From Dillenia suffruticosa (taxonomy: Eukaryota > Streptophyta > Magnoliopsida > Dilleniales > Dilleniaceae), in NCBI GenBank assembly GCA_033439265.1, contig JAVTVX010000016.1:23189201-23253200 (forward strand): DNA of 64,000 nt, read 5' to 3'. The notes under the pieces are model-generated. The model saw nothing but the letters and a program-made list of their open reading frames with translations, was not told where the DNA came from and searched no databases. Position numbers and translations under genes: made by a program. Positions 34,361 to 45,500 of the stretch are shown in pieces. The first letter of the stretch is position 1, and each line of letters begins with the position of its first letter.

Positions 34361-35034
34361 TAAAAAAAAACCCTTTATTCATTCATTCATCAAAAAGTGG
34401 TAGCATTCGATTTTGCTCGATTTTTTTTTTAATATATAAAAATTTAAATCTAAAATCATTATATTAAACAAAGAAATTTGTACTATTGGATTGTGTCCCA
34501 CGGGGGACTTCTTTATACGCAATGTGAACAGGTTGGCGAAACGATTAAAGCCAGGAAACCAGACCGTGATTGGATGGGCCCCACAAAAAGTTGGCCCAAA
34601 ACTGGGCCTCAATGTCCAATTTTTAAAAATGTTTGGGCCATGACCTAACAGGGGAAAGCTATTCCAACCCTATTCATGGGCCTAACTGGGTCGAGCTGGG
34701 TTAAGCCTGCGGGTGCAGACATCAAAGGTTAGGCATGGTAGGTTCTTATCATACTCATGTTTTAAGGTCCTGACCATGCTCAAACAAAAGCCATAAACTT
34801 GATGCCCTAAAAGCATAGTAAGCTTTCCATGAGAAGAGAAGCTGTAAAATAACATACTGATCTTTTCACGAAAGCTATGATCAACTATCAGTACAAAAAA
34901 GAAAAAGAAAGCAAGGTTTGTCCTGGGAAGTTGCATTAAGATTCTTGATTGAGAACATGATCTAGAAAATTGCAGTCCTTCAAAATCACCAACGACATTG
35001 ATAGCAAGATTTCCAATTTCGGAAAATTGGTAAT

Positions 35035-35517
35035 TCAGTTTAGATCTTCATCACTCCATATTGGTTGCTGAGAGCAGAGAAAACTTTCATGAAACCCACT
35101 TGATGAAGAAGAAGGAGAAGGGTCAATAGGAGGCAAAGTAATAGCTTTATCATCATTTAATGGAGGACTAGGTGCATACTGAGCAAGCCGAGCTCTTGCA
35201 ATGGTGAGATCATGTTGAAGCTCAACCATCTTCTTCTGCAACATAGCAATGGCGCCAATACAACCATAGACAGGGTCTCTGAGCCTCGCTTCGGCCTCAT
35301 AAGCTAGTGAATTCACTGCATCTTCTCTCTGCTCTTCAGGGATTTCACTTAATATCTTGCTCACATTGCTAGCACCAAACACTTTGTGAACTTTGGCAAA
35401 TTTCCTCGGCTCATCGGACCGGAAATGTGGGGCAAATATGCAGTTTGGGGTGCATCTCCTCTTTAAGAACTTGCATGCTGCACAAGAAGAACTTGACCGG
35501 GTTTCAATCCCCTTCAT
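35035..35517 (-). CDS. LBD21: LOB-domain transcription factor LBD21
   Basis: LBD proteins are plant-only nuclear factors that control organ boundaries and lateral growth. The 160-residue frame is a class I member with every hallmark intact: the zinc-binding CX2CX6CX3C block (C12, C15, C22, C26), the GAS block around 48-50 (HKVFGASNVSKIL), and a perfect leucine-zipper-like LX6LX3LX6L (L93, L100, L104, L111). The N-terminus (ETRSSSSCAACKFLKRRCTP) and SLAYEAEARLRDPVYGCIGA point to the LBD21 branch rather than LBD1/11/12. The C-terminal tail is short, as usual there. No intron is needed. A clear TATA box lies 100 bases upstream. The job of LBD21 itself is poorly known, so only family-level function is safe. 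Confidence 0.92.
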   Translation of the reverse strand: MKGIETRSSSSCAACKFLKRRCTPNCIFAPHFRSDEPRKFAKVHKVFGASNVSKILSEIPEEQREDAVNSLAYEAEARLRDPVYGCIGAIAMLQKKMVELQHDLTIARARLAQYAPSPPLNDDKAITLPPIDPSPSSSSSGFHESFLCSQQPIWSDEDLN

Positions 35518-35618
35518 GGCTTCTTCTTCATTTCACAATTTTCCCTAGTTGAGTTCTCTCTTTTTTGAGTGTGAAATCTTGTTCCCAAGACACAAACAAA
35601 GCCTCTAAGGAGCCTCCC

Positions 35619-35626
35619 TATTTATA
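35619..35626 (-). promoter_or_regulatory. TATA box of LBD21
   Basis: The minus strand reads TATAAATA within GTATAAATAGGGAGG, 102 bases before the start codon, so transcription should start near 35590. Confidence 0.75.
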
Positions 35627-35639
35627 CGGACCAAAAGGT

Positions 35640-36560
35640 GTCCATTCCCTCCGACTTTCACTTCATCCATTATCAAGTGATCTCTTAGGATCAAATAAAA
35701 TATGATTTCTCATGTCATATAATAATTCAATCTACCTTTTTTATTGATACAAATAATCTCCAAATGCAATTAAAAACATACGATTTCAGTTCTCAATCTT
35801 TACTTTTCATGTGAATGAGTCAGATAAAAATTTAATTAATTAATGATATTAAACAGATTATAATTCATAAAGAAAGTAATTTATATGACATGTAATTTCA
35901 TTTCGACCATTAATTTTGGAGTCCTTGGGTTCTTTTTAAGATATGGTTGAAATCTTTTGATGGGAGGAAATGGGGTCCAATAAATAATTAAAGACGTGAC
36001 ATGAATATTTATTGGGGAAGGAATGGTAGAGGGACACAAACATGATGGTTCATGACCCAAAAAGATGATTGAGACAGATATTTTCATTGATAGACAATGA
36101 GAAAAGAGATTTCACAAGCAAAGAAACCCACCCATAGAGGGTTGGAATTATCCGCAAGAAAGAAAATTTTGGAAGGTTGATAGATCACACCCCGGGGGGG
36201 GGGTCTACTCCCATTTGATGGTTGCCCAAAAGATCAGAACCAGTGGAACCATTTTCTTGTGAGGACACTATTTAGAGATTCCCTTTTCAACCCAAGTTGT
36301 TTGACACTTCTTTTGGTATATGTCTTCCTCAATTAAGTAAAGACCTTCTCCAAGTTGCCCTCATTCATAGCTGCTGACACTGCCTTGGGTGGTTTTTTAG
36401 GTCATGACCCCATGTTTTAGGTGAACAATTAAGAATTTGATTAATTAGTTCGATTCAAATGATCCTATATTTATAAATCAAATCAAATCCCTATCGATAT
36501 CTAAGCTTATGGTATAGTCTAGATACCAACTTTTTTGATGACATAGAGGCGTGATAGGAA
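35640..36560. other. Gene-free stretch upstream of LBD21
   Basis: Promoter region and AT-rich DNA with a G9 run at about 36192. No gene or clear element. Confidence 0.5.
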
Positions 36561-36579
36561 GAAGCGACCAGCATACCAA

Positions 36580-36768
36580 CATTGGTTGGTGCAGCTGGCC
36601 AAGGGGGTTACATCATTCTACCACTTTCGGGGTTCGACTTGGGTTGGAAATGAAAAAAACGAACGTTGGGGATCCGTCTCCGCAAAGCGGGCCTTATAAC
36701 GGTCAATCTAGAATAATCAGGAGAAAGCTTTGAACACTAGGCGGTGGTCTAGTCAAGGTACCAAAAAA
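36580..36768 (+). mobile_element. tRNA-derived SINE, GC-richer type
   Basis: Box-A-like TGCAGCTGGCCAAGGGG and box B GGGGTTCGACTTGG are about 35 bases apart. A GC-balanced body follows (GGGGATCCGTCTCCGCAAAG) and the element ends in GTCAAGGTACCAAAAAA. The GGTACC-A(n) end resembles the LINE tail at 13210-13238, which would fit shared retrotransposition machinery. No clear target-site duplication. Confidence 0.6.
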
Positions 36769-37264
36769 TGACTATCTTCTTTAAACATGATTACAAAAGT
36801 TTTTCCCATTATAAAATATTCGGTTTGAATTGTGGCTTTAAGAAGAGTCCATCACCCTTACAACATACCAAAGAACTGAGATTTACCCTTTGTAACTCAA
36901 TAGGGAAGCCTACTTCAACCATATAAAAGGGTTTGCTTAAATTCAAGTCATTAAATCTTCGGCTTAGCCTAAATTTTGAGGTTATTCAACAGATGCTCCT
37001 GGTCAGACCCGGGCGACAAACTGAAAGCTAGATTATGTTGGGCCTATGCCAGGCCTGGTCCATTTTATTTTGTAAGAATAATGAAAATCGTTAAAATATA
37101 CACGTACACGAAAATTTAAATACTAGATTTTGAAAATGATACTTAAATAATAGTTTTTTATCACTTAGATATCCCTACAAGAATAGAGTAGGCCTAATCT
37201 AAATGCCGTAAAACCAGGTAAGTACTAGACTTTTCTTTTGACTCATTTTTTTTTTGTTTTCATA

Positions 37265-37435
37265 ATTTGTATTCAAATTTTATCCGACTAATTTGGTTTG
37301 AATATTGTAGAGTCCATTCTAGGAGTTGATTCTCCAAAATCCTTTTTTGTCATTCCCAATACTCGAACTTGAGACATTTGATTAAGAGAATAAAGTGTCT
37401 GATCACTTAACCCAAAGTATCCAATCACTCAACCC
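37265..37435 (-). mobile_element. SINE, family B, minus orientation
   Basis: Plus-strand blocks GACTAATTTGGTTTGAATAT, TAGGAGTTGATTCTCC, CCAATACTCGAACTTGAGAC and TTGATTAAGAGAATAAAGTG, ending at CACTTAACCCAA. The remnant GATCACTTAACCCAAAG is box A reversed. Confidence 0.6.
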
Positions 37436-37814
37436 AAAAAAATTTGATTTTTTGGACTCATTTTCATCTCTTCTATCAATATAAAATATTAAAAGAGAAA
37501 GATGTTAATCATTTTTTACCTTGTTTTTTTGTTATCAAGATTGCTATACTCAATTTTAATTGATTAAAGTTAAAAGTATATTTCTACATAAATATTTAAC
37601 CACATCTAATTTTTAGAAAGTACTTTAAACAATTTTGATAAATAGTATGTTTGGCAAAAATATGCTTACATGAGTCTAGTTCTCTCTTTAACCCATGTTT
37701 TCTTTTAATTCTCCGGACGGTATCACTCTGGAAAATAATGCATAATAAGCACACACTCACTCTCAAACAAGAAGCAAACCCTAAATACAAAAATATCTTT
37801 ATTTTTTTTTTGTT

Positions 37815-37985
37815 TTTTATTATTAATATCTGAGTTTTAACTGATTAATCCTGTTTGAACATTGTGAGACTTATTTTTTTGGGGGTTGACTCTCCTAAAC
37901 CCTTTTTTACTATTCTCAGAATTCGAACTCGAAATCTCTAATTAATGAGTTAGAATGTCTAACCACTCAATTCAAAAAAGTTTAA
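37815..37985 (-). mobile_element. SINE, family B, minus orientation
   Basis: Plus-strand blocks CTGATTAATCCTGTTTGAAC, GGGGTTGACTCTCCTAAACC and AGAATTCGAACTCGAAATCT, ending in CTAACCACTCAATTCAAAAA. This is the best-preserved reversed copy and lies only about 380 bases from the previous one in the same orientation. Confidence 0.65.
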
Positions 37986-38229
37986 TAAAACTACCTTTAT
38001 TAAGAGTAATAGCAACAGGAGTTAGTCATTTCTTTTAAAATCATATACAGATTTTCAATATTGATAGAATAACGCAGAACATATATTAATTTAATTTAAA
38101 AGCCTGATGCCTCGGGGAAAAGCTAGTTTGAGCTCGACATTGACCAAGTCCTCTACATGAATATATATATATAGAAATTGGAAAGAGAAATGTGATGAAA
38201 TGCAGAGTGTGAAAAAATCCAAGTTCGTA

Positions 38230-38266
38230 CCCCCCCCCAAAAAAAAAAAAAAAAAAAAAAAAAAAA
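38230..38266 (+). repeat. Poly(C)-poly(A) composite tract
   Basis: A run of nine or ten C followed directly by about 28 A. The same C(n)A(n) order occurs at 12201 and, on the minus strand, near 45570-45602 and 51070-51091. Confidence 0.85.
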
Positions 38267-38589
38267 CCAAATGTGTGTCGTTTCCAATTTATAGCTTAAA
38301 CAATGCATGTCAGTTGTCTTATCCAATTTCCCATTCTTTTGTCATCATGTTCCTCGTCGTATTCTCCAAATGAAGTCTGCAGCTAACTACAATTATATGA
38401 CTATAAAACTGAATTAAGATAAAGAAATCTAATTTATGTTTAAAAATGTTAATTAGGTTTAGATAATCCAACTAGAAAAATTCCACACCGAAGGCCTATA
38501 GGGTATACAAGTCAATGAATTATGATAAAAAGTCTTGAGATCAGCCTTTAATTAGTTTGACATCTGAACATTAATTGGGATCATCCTAT

Positions 38590-38752
38590 ACATAAAATAC
38601 TCCCCGACTTACTATGGGATAGGAGAGGGTAGGCATATATATATATACGCAACCTTCCCCTTACATTTTTACAAAGAGATTGTTTTCACATCTCAAACTC
38701 GTGATCTCGAGATTACCAAATGAACAACTTAACCGTTACACCAAAACTCGAC
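38590..38752 (-). mobile_element. Au-like SINE
   Basis: On the minus strand: TGGTGTAACGGTTAAG (box A, 38743-38728), then GATCACGAGTTTGAGATG (box B, 38706-38689), GTGAAAACAATCTCTTTGTA, AAAATGTAAGGGGAAGGTTG and CGTATATATATA. The later body has CCTATCCCATAGTAAGTCGG. This order and wording match the Au SINE family of angiosperms as I remember its consensus. A (TA) run interrupts the body. Confidence 0.75.
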
Positions 38753-38814
38753 CTAATTAAGAGACTCTTTAAACAATATTTTGAATTTGAATATTGTGTA
38801 AGGTAAAAATATGT

Positions 38815-38890
38815 GTCAAAAAAGTTTTATTTATTAAGAGATCAATTTAACTCAAATCTAATTTAATCGATTGAATATGATTGAGTTATT
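38815..38890 (+). mobile_element. SINE-like repeat, family A, fragment
   Basis: Contains GTTTTATTTATTAAGAGATC and TTAACTCAAATCTAATTTAA, then GATTGAATATGATTGAGT. A short 3' fragment. Confidence 0.3.
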
Positions 38891-39526
38891 AAAAAAAATT
38901 AATTATTTACTGTTTCAACTAAAATAAGATTAATCAGTTCTCTCCCTCTTGCTGTGCTACATAAGGATTCTTTTTTGAGAGAATTGAGAATCAAGCAAGC
39001 AAATCCCTTAAAATCTATAATTTCTCACATCTTTAATTGTGCCAAAAACTCAGGACTCTCTCTCTTTATATATATATAATATACATTAATATCAGTTGCA
39101 TAATTTGACAACTTCGAAAAGATTACAAGGAAGTAGCAGCAAACCAATGCATGCTTTGACACAGCCCAATGAAATACAATATTGCTCAGAAACATACGAA
39201 TCGGGGAAAATTTAACTAACCCTCCAAGGCCGGTATGGGCTGCAAGTGGCAGCAACCTAGAAGTCTTCCTTCCTCCTCCTACCATCCATCCTATTGTCAG
39301 CTACATTAGTCATACAAAAAGAAACAGTCAAGAGTCCACCTTATTATTTTAATGTTTCATGCTTTTGGTTTCTAGTATTTTGAATGTCCTTCTTAATACC
39401 AAATCAGTTTTTGCTGGAGATTTTGGCCAAGTAGTCTAAACTCCTTAGAAAGGCTCATTCCAGAAGAAGAAGAAGAAAAGATTGAAATGAACAAATAGTA
39501 CACTTGCTGTGTGAGAAGAATAAGCC

Positions 39527-41587
39527 ATGGATGTTTTAGCTGTTCCTTCTCTAATCGTGTCTTCAGGTTTTCTTCCAACTGCGTCTTTATTAGAATCACT
39601 GATTCATATCTGCAATGAAGTTTCTTCCGCAGAAAAGCTTCCTTCGGTGCAGGCTAAGAATATCTCAACCATGACAAGAAGGATTAAACTTCTTTCTTGT
39701 TTGTTTGAAGAGCTTCAAGAAACAAACAGCCCACTGCCTCCATCTTCTATTCTCTGTCTCACCGAGCTTTTCTCTGTGATCAGAAGAGCCAGCTTCTTGA
39801 TTCAAGGCTGCAGAGATGGAAGCTGTTTGTGGATTCTTGTGCAGACAGATTTTGTTTCGGAGCAATTTCATGTGCTAGTCAAAGAGATTGGGAGAGCACT
39901 TGATATTTTGCCTCTCAGCTTGCTCAACATAACTGCAGACACAAGAGAGCAAATTGAGCTCCTTCACAAGCAAGCGAAGAGGGTCGATTTATTTGTGGAT
40001 CCAAAAGAGCTTCAAAGAAGAGAAGATCTTCTCCAAGTTATGGCCTCCTACAATGAGAAGAATGGGAGGAATAAGGTGTTCATTGATTTCAAATGGGTCA
40101 AAGAGATTTTTACCAGCATTGGTCTGAAAAGCTCATCCAACTATGATGAAGAAATCTCAAAGCTAGAAGCAGAAGCTAAGAAACAGGCGGGCACAGGGGG
40201 ACTCATTGTTGTATCCAACATCAACAATCTCATTTCACTTGTTTCCTATTCGAAATCCATAATCTTCAGAGGAGAGCAAAATGAAGAAGTCTATGAAGAC
40301 TCAAATCATCGCCAGACAACCTTAAACAGGAGTCGTGACAATTCTTCATCTTCATATTCGATGGTCTTCACAGTTCCAGATGAATTCCGATGCCCAATAT
40401 CACTTGACTTGATGAGAGATCCTGTGATTGTAGCATCCGGGCATACCTATGACCGTAATTCAATCGCCCAGTGGATCAACTCAGGCCATCATACATGCCC
40501 CAAAAGCGGGCAGAAACTAATTCACATGGCCCTCATACCAAACTACGCGTTGAAGAGTCTAGTTCATCAATGGTGCCAAGAGAATGACATCCAACTAATG
40601 GAATCTGCATCATCATCCCTCAAGAGAAGCAGTAGCAGAAGAAAGCAAGATGAGAAAGCAATTGATCACATTTCTGCCATAAAAGCCGCCATGGATGCGG
40701 TCAAAATGACTGCGGAGTTTCTAGTGGGTAAACTAGCAACTGGGTCACCAGAAATCCAGAGGCAGGCAGCTTATGAGCTTCGCTTACTTGCCAAAACTGG
40801 TATGGACAATCGCAGACTAATCTCTGAGGCAGGAGCTATTCCATTTCTTGTTATATTATTATGTTCCCATGACCCTAAACTACAGGAAAATGCTGTGACT
40901 GCATTGCTTAACCTCTCCATTTTGGAAAACAATAAGACTCTGATAATGGCAGCAGGTGCACTTGACAGCATAATAGATGTTTTAGAATTGGGGAAGACAA
41001 TGGAGGCAAGAGAAAATGCAGCAGCTGCAATCTTTAGCTTGTCAATGATGGACGACTGTAAGGTAACAATTGGAGCCCATCCTAGAGCTATTCCAGCGCT
41101 GGTGAACCTTCTTCGAGAAGGCACTACAGCAGGAAAAACAGATGCTGCAACAGCCCTTTTCAATCTAGCACTATACGCTGCCAACAAGGCAAGTATTATT
41201 GTTGCCGGAGCAGTTCCATTGCTTATAGAACTGCTAATGGATGACAAGGCAGGAATCACAGATGATGCGTTAGTGCTGCTTACCCTTCTCTTAGGGTGTT
41301 CTCAAGCACTGGAAGAGATGCAGAGAAGTCGGAATCTAGTGCCTCTTCTGATAGAGCTTTTGAGATTTGGATCTCCCAAAGGGAAAGAAAATTCGATTAG
41401 CCTTCTTCTGGGTTTGTGTAAAGATGGAGGAGAAGAGGTTGCTAGACGTCTTTTGATAAATCCGAGAAGCATCCCGTCACTTCAAAGCTTGGTTGCAGAA
41501 GGGTCTTTGAAGGCTCGAAGAAAGGCAGACGCACTGCTTAGATTGCTCAACAGATACTGCTCCACCTCTCACAATCCTGTAGGATAG
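39527..41587 (+). CDS. U-box/ARM-repeat E3 ubiquitin ligase (PUB16-19 type)
   Basis: Plant U-box proteins pass ubiquitin from an E2 to target proteins and often tune hormone, stress and defence signalling. This intronless 686-residue frame has the three-part layout of the family. A UND domain spans roughly 20-250 (TREQIELLHKQAKRVDLFVD at about 139-158). The U-box is at about 283-356 (PDEFRCPISLDLMRDPV, ASGHTYDRNSIAQWI, TCPKSGQKL), with the E2-contact Ile and Pro positions intact. Armadillo repeats fill about 385-680 (LQENAVTALLNLSIL, ARENAAAAIFSLSMM, KTDAATALFNLALY). Length and lack of introns fit the PUB16-19 subgroup; I cannot fix the ortholog. It is convergent with UGP3, with about 1 kb between the two ends. 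Targets are unknown. Confidence 0.93.
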   Translation: MDVLAVPSLIVSSGFLPTASLLESLIHICNEVSSAEKLPSVQAKNISTMTRRIKLLSCLFEELQETNSPLPPSSILCLTELFSVIRRASFLIQGCRDGSCLWILVQTDFVSEQFHVLVKEIGRALDILPLSLLNITADTREQIELLHKQAKRVDLFVDPKELQRREDLLQVMASYNEKNGRNKVFIDFKWVKEIFTSIGLKSSSNYDEEISKLEAEAKKQAGTGGLIVVSNINNLISLVSYSKSIIFRGEQNEEVYEDSNHRQTTLNRSRDNSSSSYSMVFTVPDEFRCPISLDLMRDPVIVASGHTYDRNSIAQWINSGHHTCPKSGQKLIHMALIPNYALKSLVHQWCQENDIQLMESASSSLKRSSSRRKQDEKAIDHISAIKAAMDAVKMTAEFLVGKLATGSPEIQRQAAYELRLLAKTGMDNRRLISEAGAIPFLVILLCSHDPKLQENAVTALLNLSILENNKTLIMAAGALDSIIDVLELGKTMEARENAAAAIFSLSMMDDCKVTIGAHPRAIPALVNLLREGTTAGKTDAATALFNLALYAANKASIIVAGAVPLLIELLMDDKAGITDDALVLLTLLLGCSQALEEMQRSRNLVPLLIELLRFGSPKGKENSISLLLGLCKDGGEEVARRLLINPRSIPSLQSLVAEGSLKARRKADALLRLLNRYCSTSHNPVG

Positions 41588-42593
41588 CATTTGAGAGATG
41601 AAATATCACAGAAAAGTTTGTACATTTGGGCAATTCATACACATGGAAATGGCCTTCATCTGTAACTATAAATTTGAATCTCCATTTCCTAACATTTGTT
41701 TGTTTCTCCATTCCATCCAAAAAAAAAAATAAATAAATAAAAATTTGCTGGACTGAACTACAAGAAAACAAATTGCAGTTTCAAAGTTGATTTCTCTCTC
41801 CCTCTCCCTCTCTTTCTCTCTCTCTCTCTCTATATATATATCAGAATCACCAAATGTCTTTGACAAACAACAAAGGGTTGGCAGATGTAACTGATCTTCC
41901 AAATCCAACTGTTTCCTAGCCAACAGACCGTATGATATAGAGTACATGAGAGCTATAAAGATCAAAACAATCGAGCTCCAAAAGTACTGACATTGACTTC
42001 CCCGCATCAAAAAGATGATGAACAAAGTTTACTTTTCCCCTAATAAACAGTAAAGGACATCATAGATCTTATGCAGCATTTCAATATCAACTATATAAAC
42101 CAGCACAGCATTTAACAGTGTGACCAAGATGAAATATCCAAGGAAATTAAACCACTGGCTGAGCTTGGCTCCCCAGTCAGTATATCAGGAATTCTCTTGT
42201 TGAAGGCGGCCATCTTTCCCTCTCTATCTCACAACTGCATATATTTTACTAGAAAAAGGAATCAAGAATTGCAACCATTGAGCCAGATTATATATATTTA
42301 CAATTCACAAAGAGAGATTTATTCCATAAAAAAAGAATTACTGTAATTACTGAGAACTCAAACATTGTTGTTACAATTAGAAAGTTACAACGAGCTGCAG
42401 CCACAGAGATTCGTAATACACAAATATTACAAAGCTCTGATCCATCATACACTATTATTACAAAACTGATCCAATAGGGTACAAATAGTTAAAACGATTG
42501 TTCAACCATATAAAAATGGAAAAATGGAATGACGATGAGCGCTTTGTTCATCTGTGAATGAGTAATATTTGCATTCAAGAATCTCGTTAGTAA
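41588..42593. other. Convergent 3' region of U-box gene and UGP3
   Basis: Contains both 3' UTRs. AATAAA repeats at about 41728-41742 suit the plus-strand gene, and TTTATT (AATAAA on the minus strand) near 42318 suits UGP3. A (CT)n-(TA)n run lies at about 41793-41841. No other gene seen. Confidence 0.55.
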
Positions 42594-45500
42594 TTACAAC
42601 TCTACCAATTCCAATTCAATGTTAGTGCCATTAATCTTGTATTTCCAAAACCAACTACCAGTGTCCATCTTCTCCTCTTCAATAGGATGCAATTGAACAA
42701 CCACACCTGAATTTCAAATAACATAAGATTTGTCCATTAGCGATATCCAAGGAACCACCATCCAGACATGATGAGAGCTATAAAGCAGCTTCCCTTTGAA
42801 CAATAAAAATTGTCAATTTATGTCCATAAGAAAAGTCATGCTTTGTTTTCAATGGAAAATGACAACTAAGACACAACTACTACAAAAAGCTCCATGATGA
42901 AACCTAACAAGCAATGCTTCAATGGCTGCTGATAATTTCTTGAAAGAAAAAAAACTGTACAAGTCTAGACAGAACATGACAACACACATCAGTGCCATTT
43001 TTCTCAAGGAAATTCCAGGCAGATGAGTATTCTCTATTCATCTATTAGATTCTGTGACCACCAATACAGTGAATAGTTGCTAGCATGATAGACAATCTTG
43101 CTCAAATTGCATGTGACCTGACAGGTCTCAAGAGTAAAATCCAATAATAAATTAAATTCCAAGCAGACGTGTATTCTAGGTGCAAAGATCATTAGATCTT
43201 ATAGTTTGAATCAGGGACAGCGCCCATCAGTGCAATTTTTCTCAAGGAAATTCCAGGCAGATGAGTATTCTCTAGTCATCTATTAGATTCTGTGACCACC
43301 AAAACAGTGAATAGTTGCTAGCATGATAGACAATCTTGCTCAAATTGCATGTGACCTGACAGGTCTCAAGAGTAAAATCCAATAATAAATTAAATTCCAG
43401 GCAGACGTGTATTCTAGGTGCAAAGATCATTAGATCTTATAGTTTGAATCAGGGACAACGCCCATCAGTGCAATTTTTCTCAAGGAAATTCCAGGCAGAT
43501 GAGTATTCTCTTGTCATCTATTAGATTCTTTGACCACCAAAACAGTGAATATTCCAAGCATAATAGGCAATAGGCAATCTTGCTCAAATTGCAGTTGACC
43601 CGACAGGCCTCAAGAGTAAAATTCAATAATGAATTAAATTCCAAGCAGATGTGTATTCTAGGTGTGAAGATCATTAGATCTTATAGTTTGAATCAGGGTT
43701 TAACATTTGCAACAGAATAGAAGTGAAAATTTCCAGTTGAAGAGATTTAACAGACCTGAATCTCCTGATGTGATCTTCAATTTGTGGTTGTCTGGTACTT
43801 CAAATACATGATTTCCCTGTGAGAAATTTTGGAGGTAGAAAGGCTTTTCAGTATTCAATTCCAGAAAGGTCAAAGCATAACAATCAGTTAAAATCTGTTT
43901 GCAATATATATTCAACCTGTGGTTCAAACATCAATATGGCTATCTCCTAGATCTACCAGATTCAATTATTCAAGCCATTAATCCAGGTTAGTTCTTGGAA
44001 GATTCGCTCAAAACAAAAACAAGTCCCCCTTGATCCATTGAACAACTAGAATATCCTTAAAGAAATTGCTGATATCAAGAAGATTCTACCTGTAAGGTGA
44101 CATTTATTGCCTCAAACTCAGCATTTCCATGAAGAATGATCTTTAATGCTTCATGTCGCTGCACGTCATGCTTCCAGTATACATTGTCTTTGCAATTCCA
44201 GTTGATCCCCTTGTTCTGAACTTTCACATTCTGTAACTTACATTTTCCGCATCTAAAAAAATAAATGTTATGAGCATGAGACTCAGATTGATGGTGCTTT
44301 AAGTGGAGGAGGGATCAAGGGGACAACCTGTGACCATATTGTAGAATGGGTTCACCATCCTTGTCTATCGCAATTGAGCCCATAACATTTTCAGCAAGAA
44401 TGATCATGCTTCCATCAAGCTGAGACAAAGAAAGCAAATCAATTTAGAGCATAACCAAACCACATACATTGGATTGTGAAATATAAAAGATTTTAAGCCT
44501 AACCTGAACATTTCTCCACAAGAACTCTGCAGCCTCAACCTGTAGTTCAGAACCCCTGGCAATGGAACCTCCTAGAAACTAGGACAGCAGAATACAAAGA
44601 GCATGGAGTCAATGATGTGTAATTTGAGTACTTGGTTACTGAGTTTACAAAGCATCATAATAGCTCATAAGTTATTACAGGATCCTAGAGAACTACTTAA
44701 TCATTATGAGAAAGGATACAACAAACTAATTTGTCAATAACGAGAATTAGCACACTTTGTCCCAGTTTAGCTGTACTCCCTAGGTTATAGAAGTATCATA
44801 AACGTGACAAGTACAGATCATATACTAGGATACTTTTCTTTTGCAATCCCAGAAACATGTATGATAAGTACAAAGAATATATTCTTATCTCAACAGAAAA
44901 GGTCAAGAAAACAAACCTTCTTTTTGTCTACCGTGACTTCTTTCAAATCAAGACTAGGACATGTTACAATAGCATAGTTTCAACACTCGTTAAAAGGGTA
45001 GAATATTCAACAAACCCAAGACGCATTCATCAACTTTAGTTAAATAGCAAGGTGAGGGTTAAAGAGAGGGAATCAAAAGATTTCAAATCACATACTGACC
45101 TTTTGTCTAATGACTTCCCAAAGTGGACCAAGAGCAGGATGAAGAAGGATAAGAAATGGGGGTCCAGAATTAATGTACTTGTCATTGCCTTCAATCTGCA
45201 TATAGTTGTGAAAAAAGAGGATGTGGATTGTTTCCATATAAAAGCAAACCCAAATTATTTATGTACTCGAAAATTCAACAGAAAGATATCAAACCAACAC
45301 TAAATGTGATCCTCCATGAAAAGGGGAACAAATTTACAGCATACATAACAGGGAAATTCATACCTTAGGGATATTTATGGCACAACATGAGAGAAGATCA
45401 TAGGCATTGCGCATGATATCCAACAATGAACCCTCTGGAGTCTGTGCAGGAAATCAAAAGGAAAATTCATTCATCAATGATCCATTCTGAATAACAAGAA

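Noticed and set aside
40771-41259. 162-residue minus-strand frame inside the U-box gene
   Set aside because: Antisense shadow of the ARM repeats, which are Ala/Leu-rich and leave the reverse frame open.
42987-43698. CRISPR-like array
   Set aside because: Three 238-bp contiguous copies without spacers in a plant intron; a plain tandem repeat.
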